Source of the DNA: Salegentibacter holothuriorum
GTDB lineage: Bacteria > Bacteroidota > Bacteroidia > Flavobacteriales > Flavobacteriaceae
NCBI RefSeq assembly: GCF_900168045.1
Contig: NZ_FUYY01000002.1
Location: 620,001 to 684,000 of the forward strand
DNA: 64,000 nt
Reading direction: 5' to 3'
The translations under genes and the position numbers were made by a program. This document shows, piece by piece, positions 44,592 to 53,701 of this stretch; the first letter of the stretch is position 1, and every line of letters begins with the position of its first letter. Under the pieces are notes generated by a model. That model ran no database searches and was not told where the DNA came from. It was given only the letters and a program-made list of their open reading frames with translations.

Positions 44592-45626
44592 ATGAGTAAA
44601 GGCGTACTATTGGTTAATTTGGGGTCTCCAAAAAGCACCGATCCTAAAGATGTAAAAAGTTACCTGGACGAATTCTTAATGGATGAGCGGGTTATAGATG
44701 TGCCATATTGGGCACGTACACTGCTAGTAAGAGGGATTGTCTTGAATACAAGGCCTAAAAAATCGGCTGCAGCTTATCAAAAGATCTGGTGGGACGAAGG
44801 CTCTCCACTTATTGTATTATCTGAACGTCTTCAGGAAAAAATGGATAAAAACACATCGGTGCCTATTGCTTTAGCGATGCGCTATGGAGAACCGAGTATA
44901 AAATCGGGGCTACAGGAATTGCACGATAAAGGCGTAGATGAGGTTTTGCTTTTTCCATTATACCCTCAATTCGCGATGGCTACAACAGAAACTATTCTTG
45001 TTTTAGCCGAAGAACTTAGAAAAGAACATTTTCCGAAAATGCAATTTACTACGGTGCCACCATTTTATAATCATTCAGATTATATTAGGGTTTTAGCTGA
45101 AAGTATTGCTGAAAAATTAAAAGGAAATGATTTTCAGCATTTATTATTTTCTTACCACGGGGTGCCAGAGCGACATATTAGAAAAAGCGATGTTACCAAG
45201 TCCCACTGTAAGATTGATGGAAGTTGTTGCCAAACGCCTTCGGCAGCACATCAATTTTGTTACCGCCACCAGTGTTATGAAACTACTCGCCTTGTAGCAG
45301 AATATCTTGAATTAAAAGAAAATTCATACAGTGTTTCCTTTCAATCTCGTTTAGGTTTTGATCCATGGTTGCAACCTTATACCGATAGAACCATAGAGCG
45401 TTTTGGAAAACAGGGAATGAAAAAACTGGCTATTGTTACCCCGGCTTTCGTTTCAGACTGTCTGGAAACCCTGGAAGAAATCGCTATGGAAGGCGAAGAG
45501 ATATTTCACGAAGTGGGAGGTGAAGAATTTACCGTGGTTCCCTGTTTAAACGATAGGGATGATTGGGTTAAAGTGCTTTCTCGCTGGGTAGATGAATGGG
45601 CGCACCAAAAGCCTGTTGAAGCATAA
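44592..45626 (+). CDS. hemH: Ferrochelatase
   Basis: Inserts Fe2+ into protoporphyrin IX to make heme. At 344 residues it has the N-terminal VLLVNLGSPKS motif, the FSYHGVPERHI segment with the active-site histidine and the SFQSRLGFDPWLQP signature. A cysteine cluster (SHCKIDGSCCQTP, FCYRHQCY) lies in the middle. The gene overlaps the MATE gene by one base (TAATG). Confidence 0.97.
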   Translation: MSKGVLLVNLGSPKSTDPKDVKSYLDEFLMDERVIDVPYWARTLLVRGIVLNTRPKKSAAAYQKIWWDEGSPLIVLSERLQEKMDKNTSVPIALAMRYGEPSIKSGLQELHDKGVDEVLLFPLYPQFAMATTETILVLAEELRKEHFPKMQFTTVPPFYNHSDYIRVLAESIAEKLKGNDFQHLLFSYHGVPERHIRKSDVTKSHCKIDGSCCQTPSAAHQFCYRHQCYETTRLVAEYLELKENSYSVSFQSRLGFDPWLQPYTDRTIERFGKQGMKKLAIVTPAFVSDCLETLEEIAMEGEEIFHEVGGEEFTVVPCLNDRDDWVKVLSRWVDEWAHQKPVEA

Positions 45627-46981
45627 TGGCCTCGGCGAATTCCCAAAATCTTGGAAAAAAACCAATAGGTAAATTACTTGTACAGCAAGCGGCACCGGCT
45701 TCCATAGGAATTCTGGTAATGTCGCTGAATATATTAATCGATACCATTTTTGTAGGAAACTGGATAGGTTCTACCGCTATTGCAGCAATAAATGTAGTAC
45801 TACCGGTTTCATTTTTTATTGCCGCCCTGGGAATGGCCATTGGTATTGGTGGCTCGTCTATAATTAGCCGGGCACTTGGCGGTGATGACCGTAAAAAAGC
45901 TCTAAAGACCTTCGGAAACCAGATTAGTTTAACGCTAATTCTCACCATTACATTAGTTATTATTGGGCTAATGTTCGTGGATTCCCTTATTCCTGCTTTT
46001 GGGGGAAAAGGCGATATTTTTGAACCGGCAAAAGTATATTATACCATAGTGCTTTACGGAGTACCATTTTTGGCGCTTTGTATGATGGGAAACACCGTGA
46101 TTCGCGCCGAAGGAAAACCCAAATTCGCGATGATCGCCATGATAATTCCGTCTGTGGGGAATTTACTTTTGGACTATATTTTCATCAATCAAATGGGGCT
46201 TGGCATGTGGGGTGCAGCCTGGGCTACGACCGCTTCTTATCTTTTTTGCTTTGCCTATGTTTTCTGGTTTTTCGTCTCTAAAAACTCTGAACTTAAAATC
46301 AGTTTGCCAGATTTCGGACTTAATAAATCCATACTTTCTGAAATAGGATCGTTAGGTTTTGTCACCTTATCACGGCAAGCTGTAGTTAGTATTATTTATA
46401 TGCTGATGAATAATATTTTATTTGATCTTGGAGGAGAAGATTCAGTAGCGATTTATGCCATTATTGGTAGAATGCTGATGTTTGCCCTTTTTCCCGTTTT
46501 GGGAGTTACCCAGGGTTTTTTACCTATAGCCGGCTTTAATTATGGTGCTCAAAAATACCAGCGAGTTAAAGAAAGTATCAATACTGCTATTTTGTATGCC
46601 TGCGGATTGGGCTTGTTAGTTTTTGGAGGAATCATGTTTTTTGCTGAAGAAATTGTTGAAATCTTTACTCAAAATCCAAAGATTATTGCTGAAACTCCAG
46701 ATGCGATGCGCTGGGTTTTTGCCGCTACTCCTATTGTTGCGATTCAACTAATTGGTGCAGCATATTTCCAGGCGGTTGGAAAAGCAATTCCAGCTTTATT
46801 ACTAACGCTGTCCCGGCAGGGATTCTTCTTTATTCCATTAGTTCTTATTTTACCCAATTATTACGGTGAAATTGGGGTTTGGATCTCTTTCCCAATCGCC
46901 GATTTACTTTCAACCTTACTCACAGGTTATTTTTTAAATAGGGAAATAAGGCTAAAAATGAAGCCCGGAACCTCCCAATAA
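45626..46981 (+). CDS. MATE-family efflux transporter
   Basis: A 451-residue transporter with twelve hydrophobic helices in two similar halves and the MATE signatures FVGNWIGSTAIAAINVVLPV and GIGGSSIISRALGGDD. It exports an unknown compound by Na+ or H+ exchange. Its translation is coupled to hemH, so a porphyrin- or heme-related substrate is a possible but unproven inference. Confidence 0.92.
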   Translation: MASANSQNLGKKPIGKLLVQQAAPASIGILVMSLNILIDTIFVGNWIGSTAIAAINVVLPVSFFIAALGMAIGIGGSSIISRALGGDDRKKALKTFGNQISLTLILTITLVIIGLMFVDSLIPAFGGKGDIFEPAKVYYTIVLYGVPFLALCMMGNTVIRAEGKPKFAMIAMIIPSVGNLLLDYIFINQMGLGMWGAAWATTASYLFCFAYVFWFFVSKNSELKISLPDFGLNKSILSEIGSLGFVTLSRQAVVSIIYMLMNNILFDLGGEDSVAIYAIIGRMLMFALFPVLGVTQGFLPIAGFNYGAQKYQRVKESINTAILYACGLGLLVFGGIMFFAEEIVEIFTQNPKIIAETPDAMRWVFAATPIVAIQLIGAAYFQAVGKAIPALLLTLSRQGFFFIPLVLILPNYYGEIGVWISFPIADLLSTLLTGYFLNREIRLKMKPGTSQ

Positions 46982-47008
46982 TTTTTCCGAAGAAAAATCA
47001 TAAATCGC

Positions 47009-47016
47009 TACCTTTG
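47009..47016 (+). promoter_or_regulatory. -7 box of the toxin-antitoxin pair
   Basis: TACCTTTG, a perfect TAnnTTTG, lies 18 nt before the antitoxin ATG at 47035. Confidence 0.6.
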
Positions 47017-47034
47017 TTAGAAAGCTGGAAGACC

Positions 47035-47310
47035 ATGGATAAAAACGCTTTAAAAATAGAATTGATGCAAAAAATCATTGCTTGTGATGATGAGGATTTG
47101 CTTAAGGAAATGGAGATTTTTCTGCAAGAAGTGAAAGTTTCAGTTCACGAACCCAACGAAGCTTATAAGGTGGATGGCCAAAAAAGTTTACTTTCTAACG
47201 AACAACTTGAAGAAATAGAAAGGCGTTGGAAAGCTTACAAAAGCGGTGAGGAAAAAGCAATTCCCTGGGAAGATGCCAGAAAAGAAATTCAAGATAAATA
47301 TGGGTTTTAG
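47035..47310 (+). CDS. Antitoxin, addiction-module type
   Basis: A 91-residue acidic protein. The ATG at 47035 is preferred over an upstream TTG at 47014 that overlaps the promoter box. The sequence is helical and its C-terminal part (LSNEQLEEIERRWKAYKSGEEKAIPWEDARKEI) is the pattern of addiction-module antitoxins that wrap a RelE/ParE toxin. It overlaps the toxin gene by 11 bp. Confidence 0.85.
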   Translation: MDKNALKIELMQKIIACDDEDLLKEMEIFLQEVKVSVHEPNEAYKVDGQKSLLSNEQLEEIERRWKAYKSGEEKAIPWEDARKEIQDKYGF

Positions 47311-47584
47311 CCTTAAGATAAACTCTTCGGCTCAGCTTGACTTAAAAAGTGCGATCAATTGGTATGAATCTAAACAATTCGGTTTAGGTAAGCGTTTTTT
47401 TAATGATTTTGAAAATACATTAATCCGAATTCAATCTAATCCTTATATCTTTCGGCTTGAAAATAATTATAGAAATGCTCTTTTAGATATTTTTCCTTAC
47501 CTGGTGATTTTTGACATAGACGATCAAGAAATAATAATCCTTGCTATTTTCAACACTCATCAAAACCCAACCAAAAAACCATAA
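47300..47584 (+). CDS. RelE/ParE-family toxin
   Basis: A 94-residue toxin starting at the ATG at 47300, inside the antitoxin end. It has the family fold pattern QLDLKSAINWYESKQFGLGKRFFNDFE and the C-terminal strands YLVIFDIDDQEIIILAIFNTHQNP. RelE members cut ribosome-bound mRNA, ParE members poison gyrase; the sequence does not settle which. The pair lies between the MATE and HemJ-like genes. Confidence 0.86.
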   Translation: MGFSLKINSSAQLDLKSAINWYESKQFGLGKRFFNDFENTLIRIQSNPYIFRLENNYRNALLDIFPYLVIFDIDDQEIIILAIFNTHQNPTKKP

Positions 47585-47587
47585 TTT

Positions 47588-48139
47588 GTGATAGAATATT
47601 ACCAGTATATAAAAGCTTTACATCTTATTTTTGTGATCACCTGGTTTGCCGGGCTTTTTTATATTCCGCGCTTATTTATTTACCATATTGAAGCAACCCA
47701 AAAACCGGAACCGGAAAAGAGTATTTTGGCTTCCCAGCTAAAGTTAATGACCAGGAGACTTTGGTTTATCATTACCTGGCCCTCGGCTATTTTAGCCAGT
47801 TTGTTCGCTTTTTTACTCCTGCACCTTTCTCCGGGATGGCTTTCACAAGATTGGATGTTGGTGAAATTAGGCTTTGTAGCCTTGTTGTATGCCTATCATA
47901 TTAAAACGCATCTCATTTTTAAAGAACTCCAAAATGATGTGGTAAAATGGACCTCAAACAAAATGCGTCTTTGGAATGAAGGCTCTACCTTAATACTCTT
48001 TTCGGTTATATTTTTAGTAATTGTAAGAGATGCTTTAAACTGGATTTACGGAGTTCTGGGAATTTTTCTTTTAGCCGCAATGTTAATGTTAGGTGTCAAA
48101 ATATATAAGCGAATTAGAACAAGGAATCCCAATGCTTAA
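47588..48139 (+). CDS. hemJ: HemJ-like protoporphyrinogen oxidase (CopD/UPF0093 family)
   Basis: A 183-residue membrane protein with four or five helices, beginning at a GTG 4 bp after the toxin stop. The segments YIKALHLIFVITWFAGLFYIPRLF and MTRRLWFIITWPSAI carry the conserved His, Trp and Arg pattern of HemJ, which oxidises protoporphyrinogen IX to protoporphyrin IX. No HemY or HemG is seen in the window, so HemJ fills the gap between hemF and hemH. Databases may label it CopD family. Confidence 0.82.
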   Translation: MIEYYQYIKALHLIFVITWFAGLFYIPRLFIYHIEATQKPEPEKSILASQLKLMTRRLWFIITWPSAILASLFAFLLLHLSPGWLSQDWMLVKLGFVALLYAYHIKTHLIFKELQNDVVKWTSNKMRLWNEGSTLILFSVIFLVIVRDALNWIYGVLGIFLLAAMLMLGVKIYKRIRTRNPNA

Positions 48140-48178
48140 TTGGTGTGATAATTGATTAAATTGAGCTAATTATTATTT

Positions 48179-49633
48179 ATGAAGCTTTCAAAACTTTCTT
48201 TAAGTACCCGCATTTTTATCTCCATGATCTTATTGGTGTTGGGAGCTTCAATTTTAATCGTAGGCATTACAGTTTATCAATATAAGCATGAAGCCGAGAA
48301 TTACCACCGTGAACGCCTGGAGAGAAAGGAACAAGCCATTAAGGAAAACATTAAGTTTATCCTGGCAAGTACCACCTTTCTGGTAAATACCGAGAATATA
48401 GATATCATTTTTAGGGAGCGCAATAAAATTCATGAAATGGCGCAGGTTCATGAGATGCAGATCAATATTTATGACCTTCAGGGGGAACTCTTAATAAAAT
48501 CAGATCAATCATTTTTTAGAGATACCACAGATAATCAGTTAGATGCGCATATTTTACGAAAATTAGAACTATCGGAAAGCAAAAGGTATATTGAAAAAAA
48601 TGAGATTAATGGTCAAAAATTTCAGTCTTCCTATTCTTACATTGTAGATGGTAAATTTAAGCCGCTTGCTATTATTTACCTTCCTTATGTACAGGATGAT
48701 ACGGTTTTAAACCGGGATTTGAATAACTTTCTCTTAAGAATGGGGGAAGTGTATTTGTTTATGTTGGTACTGGCGATAATCCTATCTTATTTTCTTTCAA
48801 AATATATAACCAAATCCCTCAAGATCATTTCAGATAAAATCACAGAAACCAGGCTGGATAAGCGTAACCAGAAAATAGATATTACCAATGCTTCCGAAGA
48901 GATTTATACCCTTGTTGCAGCTTATAATAGTATGATAGATGAGTTGGAAGAAAGTGCGGTGAAACTGGCTGCCAGTGAGCGGGAACAAGCCTGGCGCGAA
49001 ATGGCGAAACAGGTGGCTCATGAAATTAAAAATCCGTTAACTCCAATGCGTTTAAGCGTACAGAGTTTTGAGCGTAATTTTGATAGAAACGATCCTAAAA
49101 TTGAGGCAAAAGTAGCTGAATATTCTACCACGCTCATCAACCAAATAGATACTATGAGTTCTATTGCAGAAGCCTTTTCAAATTTCGCGAAAATGCCTGC
49201 TCAACAAAATGAGATGCTAAACGTGCCCAAAATAGTAAAATTGGCTCTGGATATTTTCAATGAAAATTATATTCAGTTTACCAGTGAAAAAGAAGAGATT
49301 CTAGCCAAATTTGACCGAACTCAACTTATTAGAGTAATTACCAATTTGGTGAAAAACGCCATACAGGCTATGGAAGGCCAGAAGAACCCTCGTATTATGG
49401 TAAGTATACACGAAGAGGAATCAAATGTATGTGTGATTATTTCAGATAATGGAACAGGAATTTCCGAAGAAAATATAGAGAAGGTATTTGAGCCTAAATT
49501 TACTACCAAAAGCAGCGGAATGGGGCTTGGCTTGGCTATGGTAAAGAATATTGTGGAAACTTATAATGGAAGTATTACCTTTAGCTCTAAGCACGGAAAA
49601 GGCACCACTTTTAGAGTGCGTTTTCCAAAATAA
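48179..49633 (+). CDS. Orphan sensor histidine kinase (NtrY-like)
   Basis: A 484-residue kinase with two transmembrane helices (about 14-33 and 185-207) around a periplasmic sensor domain, a HAMP-like linker, the phospho-acceptor H281 in VAHEIKNPLTPMRLS, and a HATPase domain with NLVKNAIQAM, ISDNGTGI and GMGLGLAMVKN. No response regulator gene is adjacent, so its partner is unlinked. The signal is unknown. Confidence 0.93.
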   Translation: MKLSKLSLSTRIFISMILLVLGASILIVGITVYQYKHEAENYHRERLERKEQAIKENIKFILASTTFLVNTENIDIIFRERNKIHEMAQVHEMQINIYDLQGELLIKSDQSFFRDTTDNQLDAHILRKLELSESKRYIEKNEINGQKFQSSYSYIVDGKFKPLAIIYLPYVQDDTVLNRDLNNFLLRMGEVYLFMLVLAIILSYFLSKYITKSLKIISDKITETRLDKRNQKIDITNASEEIYTLVAAYNSMIDELEESAVKLAASEREQAWREMAKQVAHEIKNPLTPMRLSVQSFERNFDRNDPKIEAKVAEYSTTLINQIDTMSSIAEAFSNFAKMPAQQNEMLNVPKIVKLALDIFNENYIQFTSEKEEILAKFDRTQLIRVITNLVKNAIQAMEGQKNPRIMVSIHEEESNVCVIISDNGTGISEENIEKVFEPKFTTKSSGMGLGLAMVKNIVETYNGSITFSSKHGKGTTFRVRFPK

Positions 49634-49660
49634 ATAAGAAACGAACCAAAAATTTTAAAT

Positions 49661-50443
49661 ATGGAATTCGAAAATATCTTAACCGAGAATAATGACGGAA
49701 TTTTACAAATAATTATTAACCGTCCAAAAAAATTAAATGCACTAAACAGGGATACTATTCAGGAACTTCATGATGCTTTTTCAGAAGCAAAGGAAGATCA
49801 GGAAGTGAAAGTGGTGATCTTAACAGGAACAGGAGAAAAGGCATTTGTGGCCGGAGCAGATATTAGCGAATTCTCTGATTTTTCTGTAGAAGAAGGTAGG
49901 GAGCTCGCAGCCAATGGCCAGGCGAAATTATTCGATTTTGTAGCGAACTTTCCTAAACCGGTTATTGCTGCGGTAAATGGGTTTGCTCTAGGCGGCGGAC
50001 TCGAATTGGCAATGGCCGCTCATTTTAGAGTAGCAAGCGATAATGCAAAAATGGGACTTCCCGAAACTTCACTTGGTCTAATTCCCGGTTATGGGGGTAC
50101 GCAGCGACTTCCGCAACTTGTTGGAAAAGGTCGCGCTATGGAAATGATCATGACTGCGGGCATGATAGATGCTAAACAGGCGCTTCAATACAATCTTGTG
50201 AATCACGTTTGTGAGCAGGAAGAACTGATAGAATTTACCGAGAAAATTGCTCAAAAGATTATGAAAAATTCTTTAGTAGCTATGAGCGCAGCAATTAGAG
50301 CGATTAATGCTAATTACGAAGATGGCGTTAATGGTTTTGAAATTGAAATCAGTGAATTTGGAAGTTCTTTTGGAACCCAAGATTTCGAAGAAGGAACTTC
50401 TGCTTTTCTAAATAAGCGTAAAGCCGATTTTCCTGGGAAATAA
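49661..50443 (+). CDS. Enoyl-CoA hydratase/isomerase family protein
   Basis: A 260-residue crotonase-fold enzyme with the oxyanion-hole segments KAFVAGADISEF and NGFALGGGLELAMA and the catalytic-type glutamate in LPETSLGLIPGYGGTQRL. It likely hydrates 2-enoyl-CoA in fatty acid or amino acid degradation. The gene stands 27 bp behind the kinase, but beta-oxidation partners are not nearby, so the pathway is uncertain. Confidence 0.92.
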   Translation: MEFENILTENNDGILQIIINRPKKLNALNRDTIQELHDAFSEAKEDQEVKVVILTGTGEKAFVAGADISEFSDFSVEEGRELAANGQAKLFDFVANFPKPVIAAVNGFALGGGLELAMAAHFRVASDNAKMGLPETSLGLIPGYGGTQRLPQLVGKGRAMEMIMTAGMIDAKQALQYNLVNHVCEQEELIEFTEKIAQKIMKNSLVAMSAAIRAINANYEDGVNGFEIEISEFGSSFGTQDFEEGTSAFLNKRKADFPGK

Positions 50444-50480
50444 ATAATTCAGATCAAAATTTGCTCTTAAAAATTTTTAT

Positions 50481-52295
50481 ATGAAAAAACTCTTATTATT
50501 AATATTCTTTGGTGCTTTTAGCTTAGGTGCCCAGGAGCAAGCGAAACCTGTTTTTGAGAATGGGGAAGCACAAATTGTTCCTGAATTTAATATCCCCGAA
50601 GATTGGATTCGTGAAGATCTATGGGTAGAAACCAATTTTGATACCGATGGTGATGAATTGCCAGACAGGATGCATGTGGCGGTAACCAGGCCAAAACAAA
50701 CCGAAACCGAAGGTTTAAAGCTTCCTGTAGTTTATGAGTCCAGCCCATATTTTGCGGGCGTAGCTCCCAATGTGGAAGGTGCTTTTTATGATGTGTACCA
50801 TGAGCTTGGAGAAAAGGGGGAAGAAATTGTTCACCCTTCTGTAACAAGAGTTGGAGAACGGCCAATCATTTCCAATTCGCAAATAAATACCTGGGTGCCT
50901 CGTGGATATATTGTAGTACATTCTTCATCGCCGGGAACAGGGCTTTCGCAAGGCTCACCAACCGTTGGGGGAGATAACGAATCTCTTGCGCCAAAGGCAG
51001 TGATAGATTGGCTTAATGGTCGCGCCAAAGGATATAAAACCCCTTATGGTGACGAAGAAGTTGAAGCTTACTGGACCACCGGAAAGGTGGGGATGACGGG
51101 AACTTCCTACAACGGAACGATTCCTCTGGCAGCTGCCACAACAGGGGTAGAAGGTTTGGAAGCCATTATTCCTGTCGCGCCAAATACTTCCTATTATCAT
51201 TATTACCGTTCCAACGGATTGGTACGTTCGCCGGGCGGTTATTTAGGCGAAGATGTAGATGTGCTCTATAATTTTATTCACAGTGGAGATGAATCGAAAC
51301 GCGCTTATGCCGATTCAGTTTATCGCGATACCGAAATTAAGGATGGCATTGATCGTATAACCGGTGATTATAACGAGTTTTGGGCCGGTCGTGATTATTT
51401 AAATGAAATGGAACCCATGAAGGCCGCATTATTAATGTCGCACGGTTTTAACGATTGGAATGTAATGCCAGAACATAGTTACCGTATTTACAAAGCTGCG
51501 GAAGAAAAAGGCCTGCCGGTTAAAATCTATTACCACCAATATGGGCACGGTGGTCCGCCCCCGGTTTCGATGATGAATAAGTGGTTTACCAAATATCTGT
51601 TTGGGGTAGATAATAACGTAGAGAAAGGTCCTAAAGCTTATATTGTTCGGGAAGATGACGATCCCCAAAACCCAACGGCTTATGCAAATTATCCAAATCC
51701 GGATGCTGTAAATGTTACATTATATTTGCAAAACGATGGATTAAAAAAAGGAAAGCTAAGCACTAAAAAATTAAAAAATCAAGGGAAACAAACTTTGATC
51801 GATGATCATAATTTCTCTGCAGATTCTCTGGCGCAACTTGAAAACTCTAAACATCGTTTATTATTTACAACACCTGTTTTAAAGGAAGATGTGCATCTTT
51901 CGGGGCTATCAACTATAAAGATTAAGTTGGCCAGTAGTAAGCCGGCAGCAAATCTTTCGGTTTGGATGGTTTCCCTGCCCTGGAATTCAGGTGAAAATAC
52001 CAAAATAACCGATAATATTATTACCAGGGGTTGGGCAGATCCGCAGAATTATAAATCGCTAACCGAAAGTAAAGCTTTAGAACCGGGTAAGTTTTATGAA
52101 CTGTCTTTTGACCTTAATCCCGATGATCAGGTAATTCCTGCCGGACAGCAAATTGGATTGATGATCTTTTCCAGCGATAATAAATTTACACTACTACCAG
52201 AACCAGGCACCGAACTCACTATAGATCTCGATGAAACCCATATAGAAATTCCTGTGGTGGGCGGAATGCCGGCCCTACAAGAAGCCATGAATTAA
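50481..52295 (+). CDS. Secreted CocE/NonD-type hydrolase (X-Pro dipeptidyl-peptidase S15 family)
   Basis: A 604-residue protein with a signal peptide (cleavage near LGA-QEQ), an alpha/beta-hydrolase domain with nucleophile S209 in MTGTSYNGT, and a C-terminal jelly-roll domain (about 400-590) typical of S15/CocE enzymes. It probably cleaves X-Pro dipeptides or esters in the periplasm or outside the cell. It ends 40 nt before a perfect 17-bp hairpin. Confidence 0.88.
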   Translation: MKKLLLLIFFGAFSLGAQEQAKPVFENGEAQIVPEFNIPEDWIREDLWVETNFDTDGDELPDRMHVAVTRPKQTETEGLKLPVVYESSPYFAGVAPNVEGAFYDVYHELGEKGEEIVHPSVTRVGERPIISNSQINTWVPRGYIVVHSSSPGTGLSQGSPTVGGDNESLAPKAVIDWLNGRAKGYKTPYGDEEVEAYWTTGKVGMTGTSYNGTIPLAAATTGVEGLEAIIPVAPNTSYYHYYRSNGLVRSPGGYLGEDVDVLYNFIHSGDESKRAYADSVYRDTEIKDGIDRITGDYNEFWAGRDYLNEMEPMKAALLMSHGFNDWNVMPEHSYRIYKAAEEKGLPVKIYYHQYGHGGPPPVSMMNKWFTKYLFGVDNNVEKGPKAYIVREDDDPQNPTAYANYPNPDAVNVTLYLQNDGLKKGKLSTKKLKNQGKQTLIDDHNFSADSLAQLENSKHRLLFTTPVLKEDVHLSGLSTIKIKLASSKPAANLSVWMVSLPWNSGENTKITDNIITRGWADPQNYKSLTESKALEPGKFYELSFDLNPDDQVIPAGQQIGLMIFSSDNKFTLLPEPGTELTIDLDETHIEIPVVGGMPALQEAMN

Positions 52296-52335
52296 ACAGG
52301 AATAAATCCTAAAAAAGGGAATAATTCCAATAATT

Positions 52336-52375
52336 AAAAAAACTTTGAGATGGCAATACATCTCAAAGTTTTTTT
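52336..52375 (+). terminator. Perfect 17-bp hairpin abutting the next start codon
   Basis: AAAAAAACTTTGAGATG (52336-52352) and CATCTCAAAGTTTTTTT (52359-52375) pair without mismatch around a 6-nt loop. The T run ends at 52375, and the next gene's ATG begins at 52376. It must end the hydrolase transcript and would also occlude the ribosome-binding region of the next gene. Confidence 0.85.
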
Positions 52376-53452
52376 ATGTCCAAAATTGAAAACTATATAA
52401 AAGGGCGGGGTGCCCAAAAAAATGTGTCTAACCAATTTGATGCCCACAATCACGAGTTTAGAGATGATTTTCTAAATCATTGTGCTACTGAAGGGGATGA
52501 GGTTCAAAACTCCAAAACTGTTTTAATAGATACTTTTCCGAAAAGTATTGTGAATAAAGTAACCAGCCCGGATGTGGGAATGGGTTTTTCTTTAAACCCT
52601 TACCAGGGTTGTGAACATGGTTGTGTTTATTGCTATGCTAGGAATTCTCACGAATACTGGGGCTTTAGTGCCGGGCTGGATTTTGAACAAAAAATTCTTG
52701 TAAAAAAAAATGCGGTTTCATTACTTGAAAAGAAAATCAGCGGAAAAAAATGGGAAGCTACGCCTATTGTACTTTCAGGGAATACCGATTGTTATCAGCC
52801 TATTGAGAAGAAACTGAAAATTACCCGCCAACTACTGGAAACTTTTCTAAAGTATAAACATCCGGTAGGGATTATTACGAAGAATGCTCTGGTGCAAAGG
52901 GATATGGATGTTTTACGAGAGCTGGCGGCAGATAATTTAGTGCATGTAAACCTCTCGGTCACTTCGCTGGAAGAAAATACCCGTAGGATTTTGGAGCCAA
53001 GAACTGCAAGTATTAAAAAACGTCTCGAAACCATAGAAAAACTAGCTACAGCTAATATTCCTGTTAGTGTTATGATGGCGCCTATAATTCCTGCTATCAA
53101 CTCCCACGAAATTATGCCTTTGGTCAAAGAGGTTTCGGAAAGGGGCGCATTGGGAGTGGGCTACACTATTGTGCGTTTAAACGGTTCCATTGGAGCAATT
53201 TTTACCGATTGGATTAAAAAAACAATGCCCGATAGAGCCGATAAAGTTTTAAATCAAATTGAAAGTGTACACGGCGGAAGTTTAAACGATAGTAGGTTTG
53301 GAACAAGAATGAAAGGGGAAGGCGAGTTTGCCGATCAGGTAAAGCAGCAATTTAAAATAGCGAGAGCTAAATATTTAAATGGAAGAGAAAGGCCACCACT
53401 AAATTGCGATTTACACGAAGAATTCAAGGATGGGCAGATGAAGTTATTTTGA
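52376..53452 (+). CDS. PA0069-family radical SAM protein
   Basis: A 358-residue radical SAM protein with the [4Fe-4S] cluster motif CEHGCVYC (C79, C83, C86) followed by YARNSHEYWGF. The N-terminal KGRGAQ pattern is typical of the PA0069/SplB-like family. The substrate is unknown. The ATG directly follows the terminator T run, so translation initiation must rely on an unusual leader or on a start inside the hairpin context. Confidence 0.9.
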   Translation: MSKIENYIKGRGAQKNVSNQFDAHNHEFRDDFLNHCATEGDEVQNSKTVLIDTFPKSIVNKVTSPDVGMGFSLNPYQGCEHGCVYCYARNSHEYWGFSAGLDFEQKILVKKNAVSLLEKKISGKKWEATPIVLSGNTDCYQPIEKKLKITRQLLETFLKYKHPVGIITKNALVQRDMDVLRELAADNLVHVNLSVTSLEENTRRILEPRTASIKKRLETIEKLATANIPVSVMMAPIIPAINSHEIMPLVKEVSERGALGVGYTIVRLNGSIGAIFTDWIKKTMPDRADKVLNQIESVHGGSLNDSRFGTRMKGEGEFADQVKQQFKIARAKYLNGRERPPLNCDLHEEFKDGQMKLF

Positions 53453-53460
53453 GAAACTAC

Positions 53461-53512
53461 CGTCGCACTGAACTCGGTTCAGACTTTATCCGGAATCTTA
53501 TTCGGGAATCTA
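53461..53512 (+). repeat. Palindromic repeat family 1, degenerate copy
   Basis: CGTCGCACTGAACTCGGTTCAG followed by CCGGAATCTTATTCGGG: two small hairpins (CTGAAC/GTTCAG and an imperfect CCGGAAT/ATTCGGG) in the same order as in the other copies, but with much sequence change. Confidence 0.45.
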
Positions 53513-53603
53513 AGGTGAAAAGAAACAACGTTTAAATTGGATGCCTTTTACCTTAAATTTTATGATGAATTTATAAGTTTAAAGCTGAAATCATTAATAT
53601 TTT

Positions 53604-53700
53604 AGAGAACAGAGAACAGAGAACAGAGAACAGAGAACAGAGAACAGAGAACAGAGAACAGAGAACAGAGAACAGAGAACAGAGAACAGAGAACAGAGAA
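53604..53700. repeat. 7-bp tandem repeat directly upstream of the Fpg-like gene
   Basis: The unit AGAGAAC is repeated about 13.9 times without error over 97 bp and ends one base before the ATG at 53702. Seven is not a multiple of three, and the array lies outside the coding frame, so changes in copy number would alter promoter or leader spacing rather than the reading frame. The purine-rich units also supply the only candidate ribosome-binding sequence. Confidence 0.95.
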
Positions 53701-53701
53701 T

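Noticed and set aside
53604-53700. Could the tandem array be a CRISPR array?
   Set aside because: The units are 7 bp with no spacers, and no cas genes are nearby.
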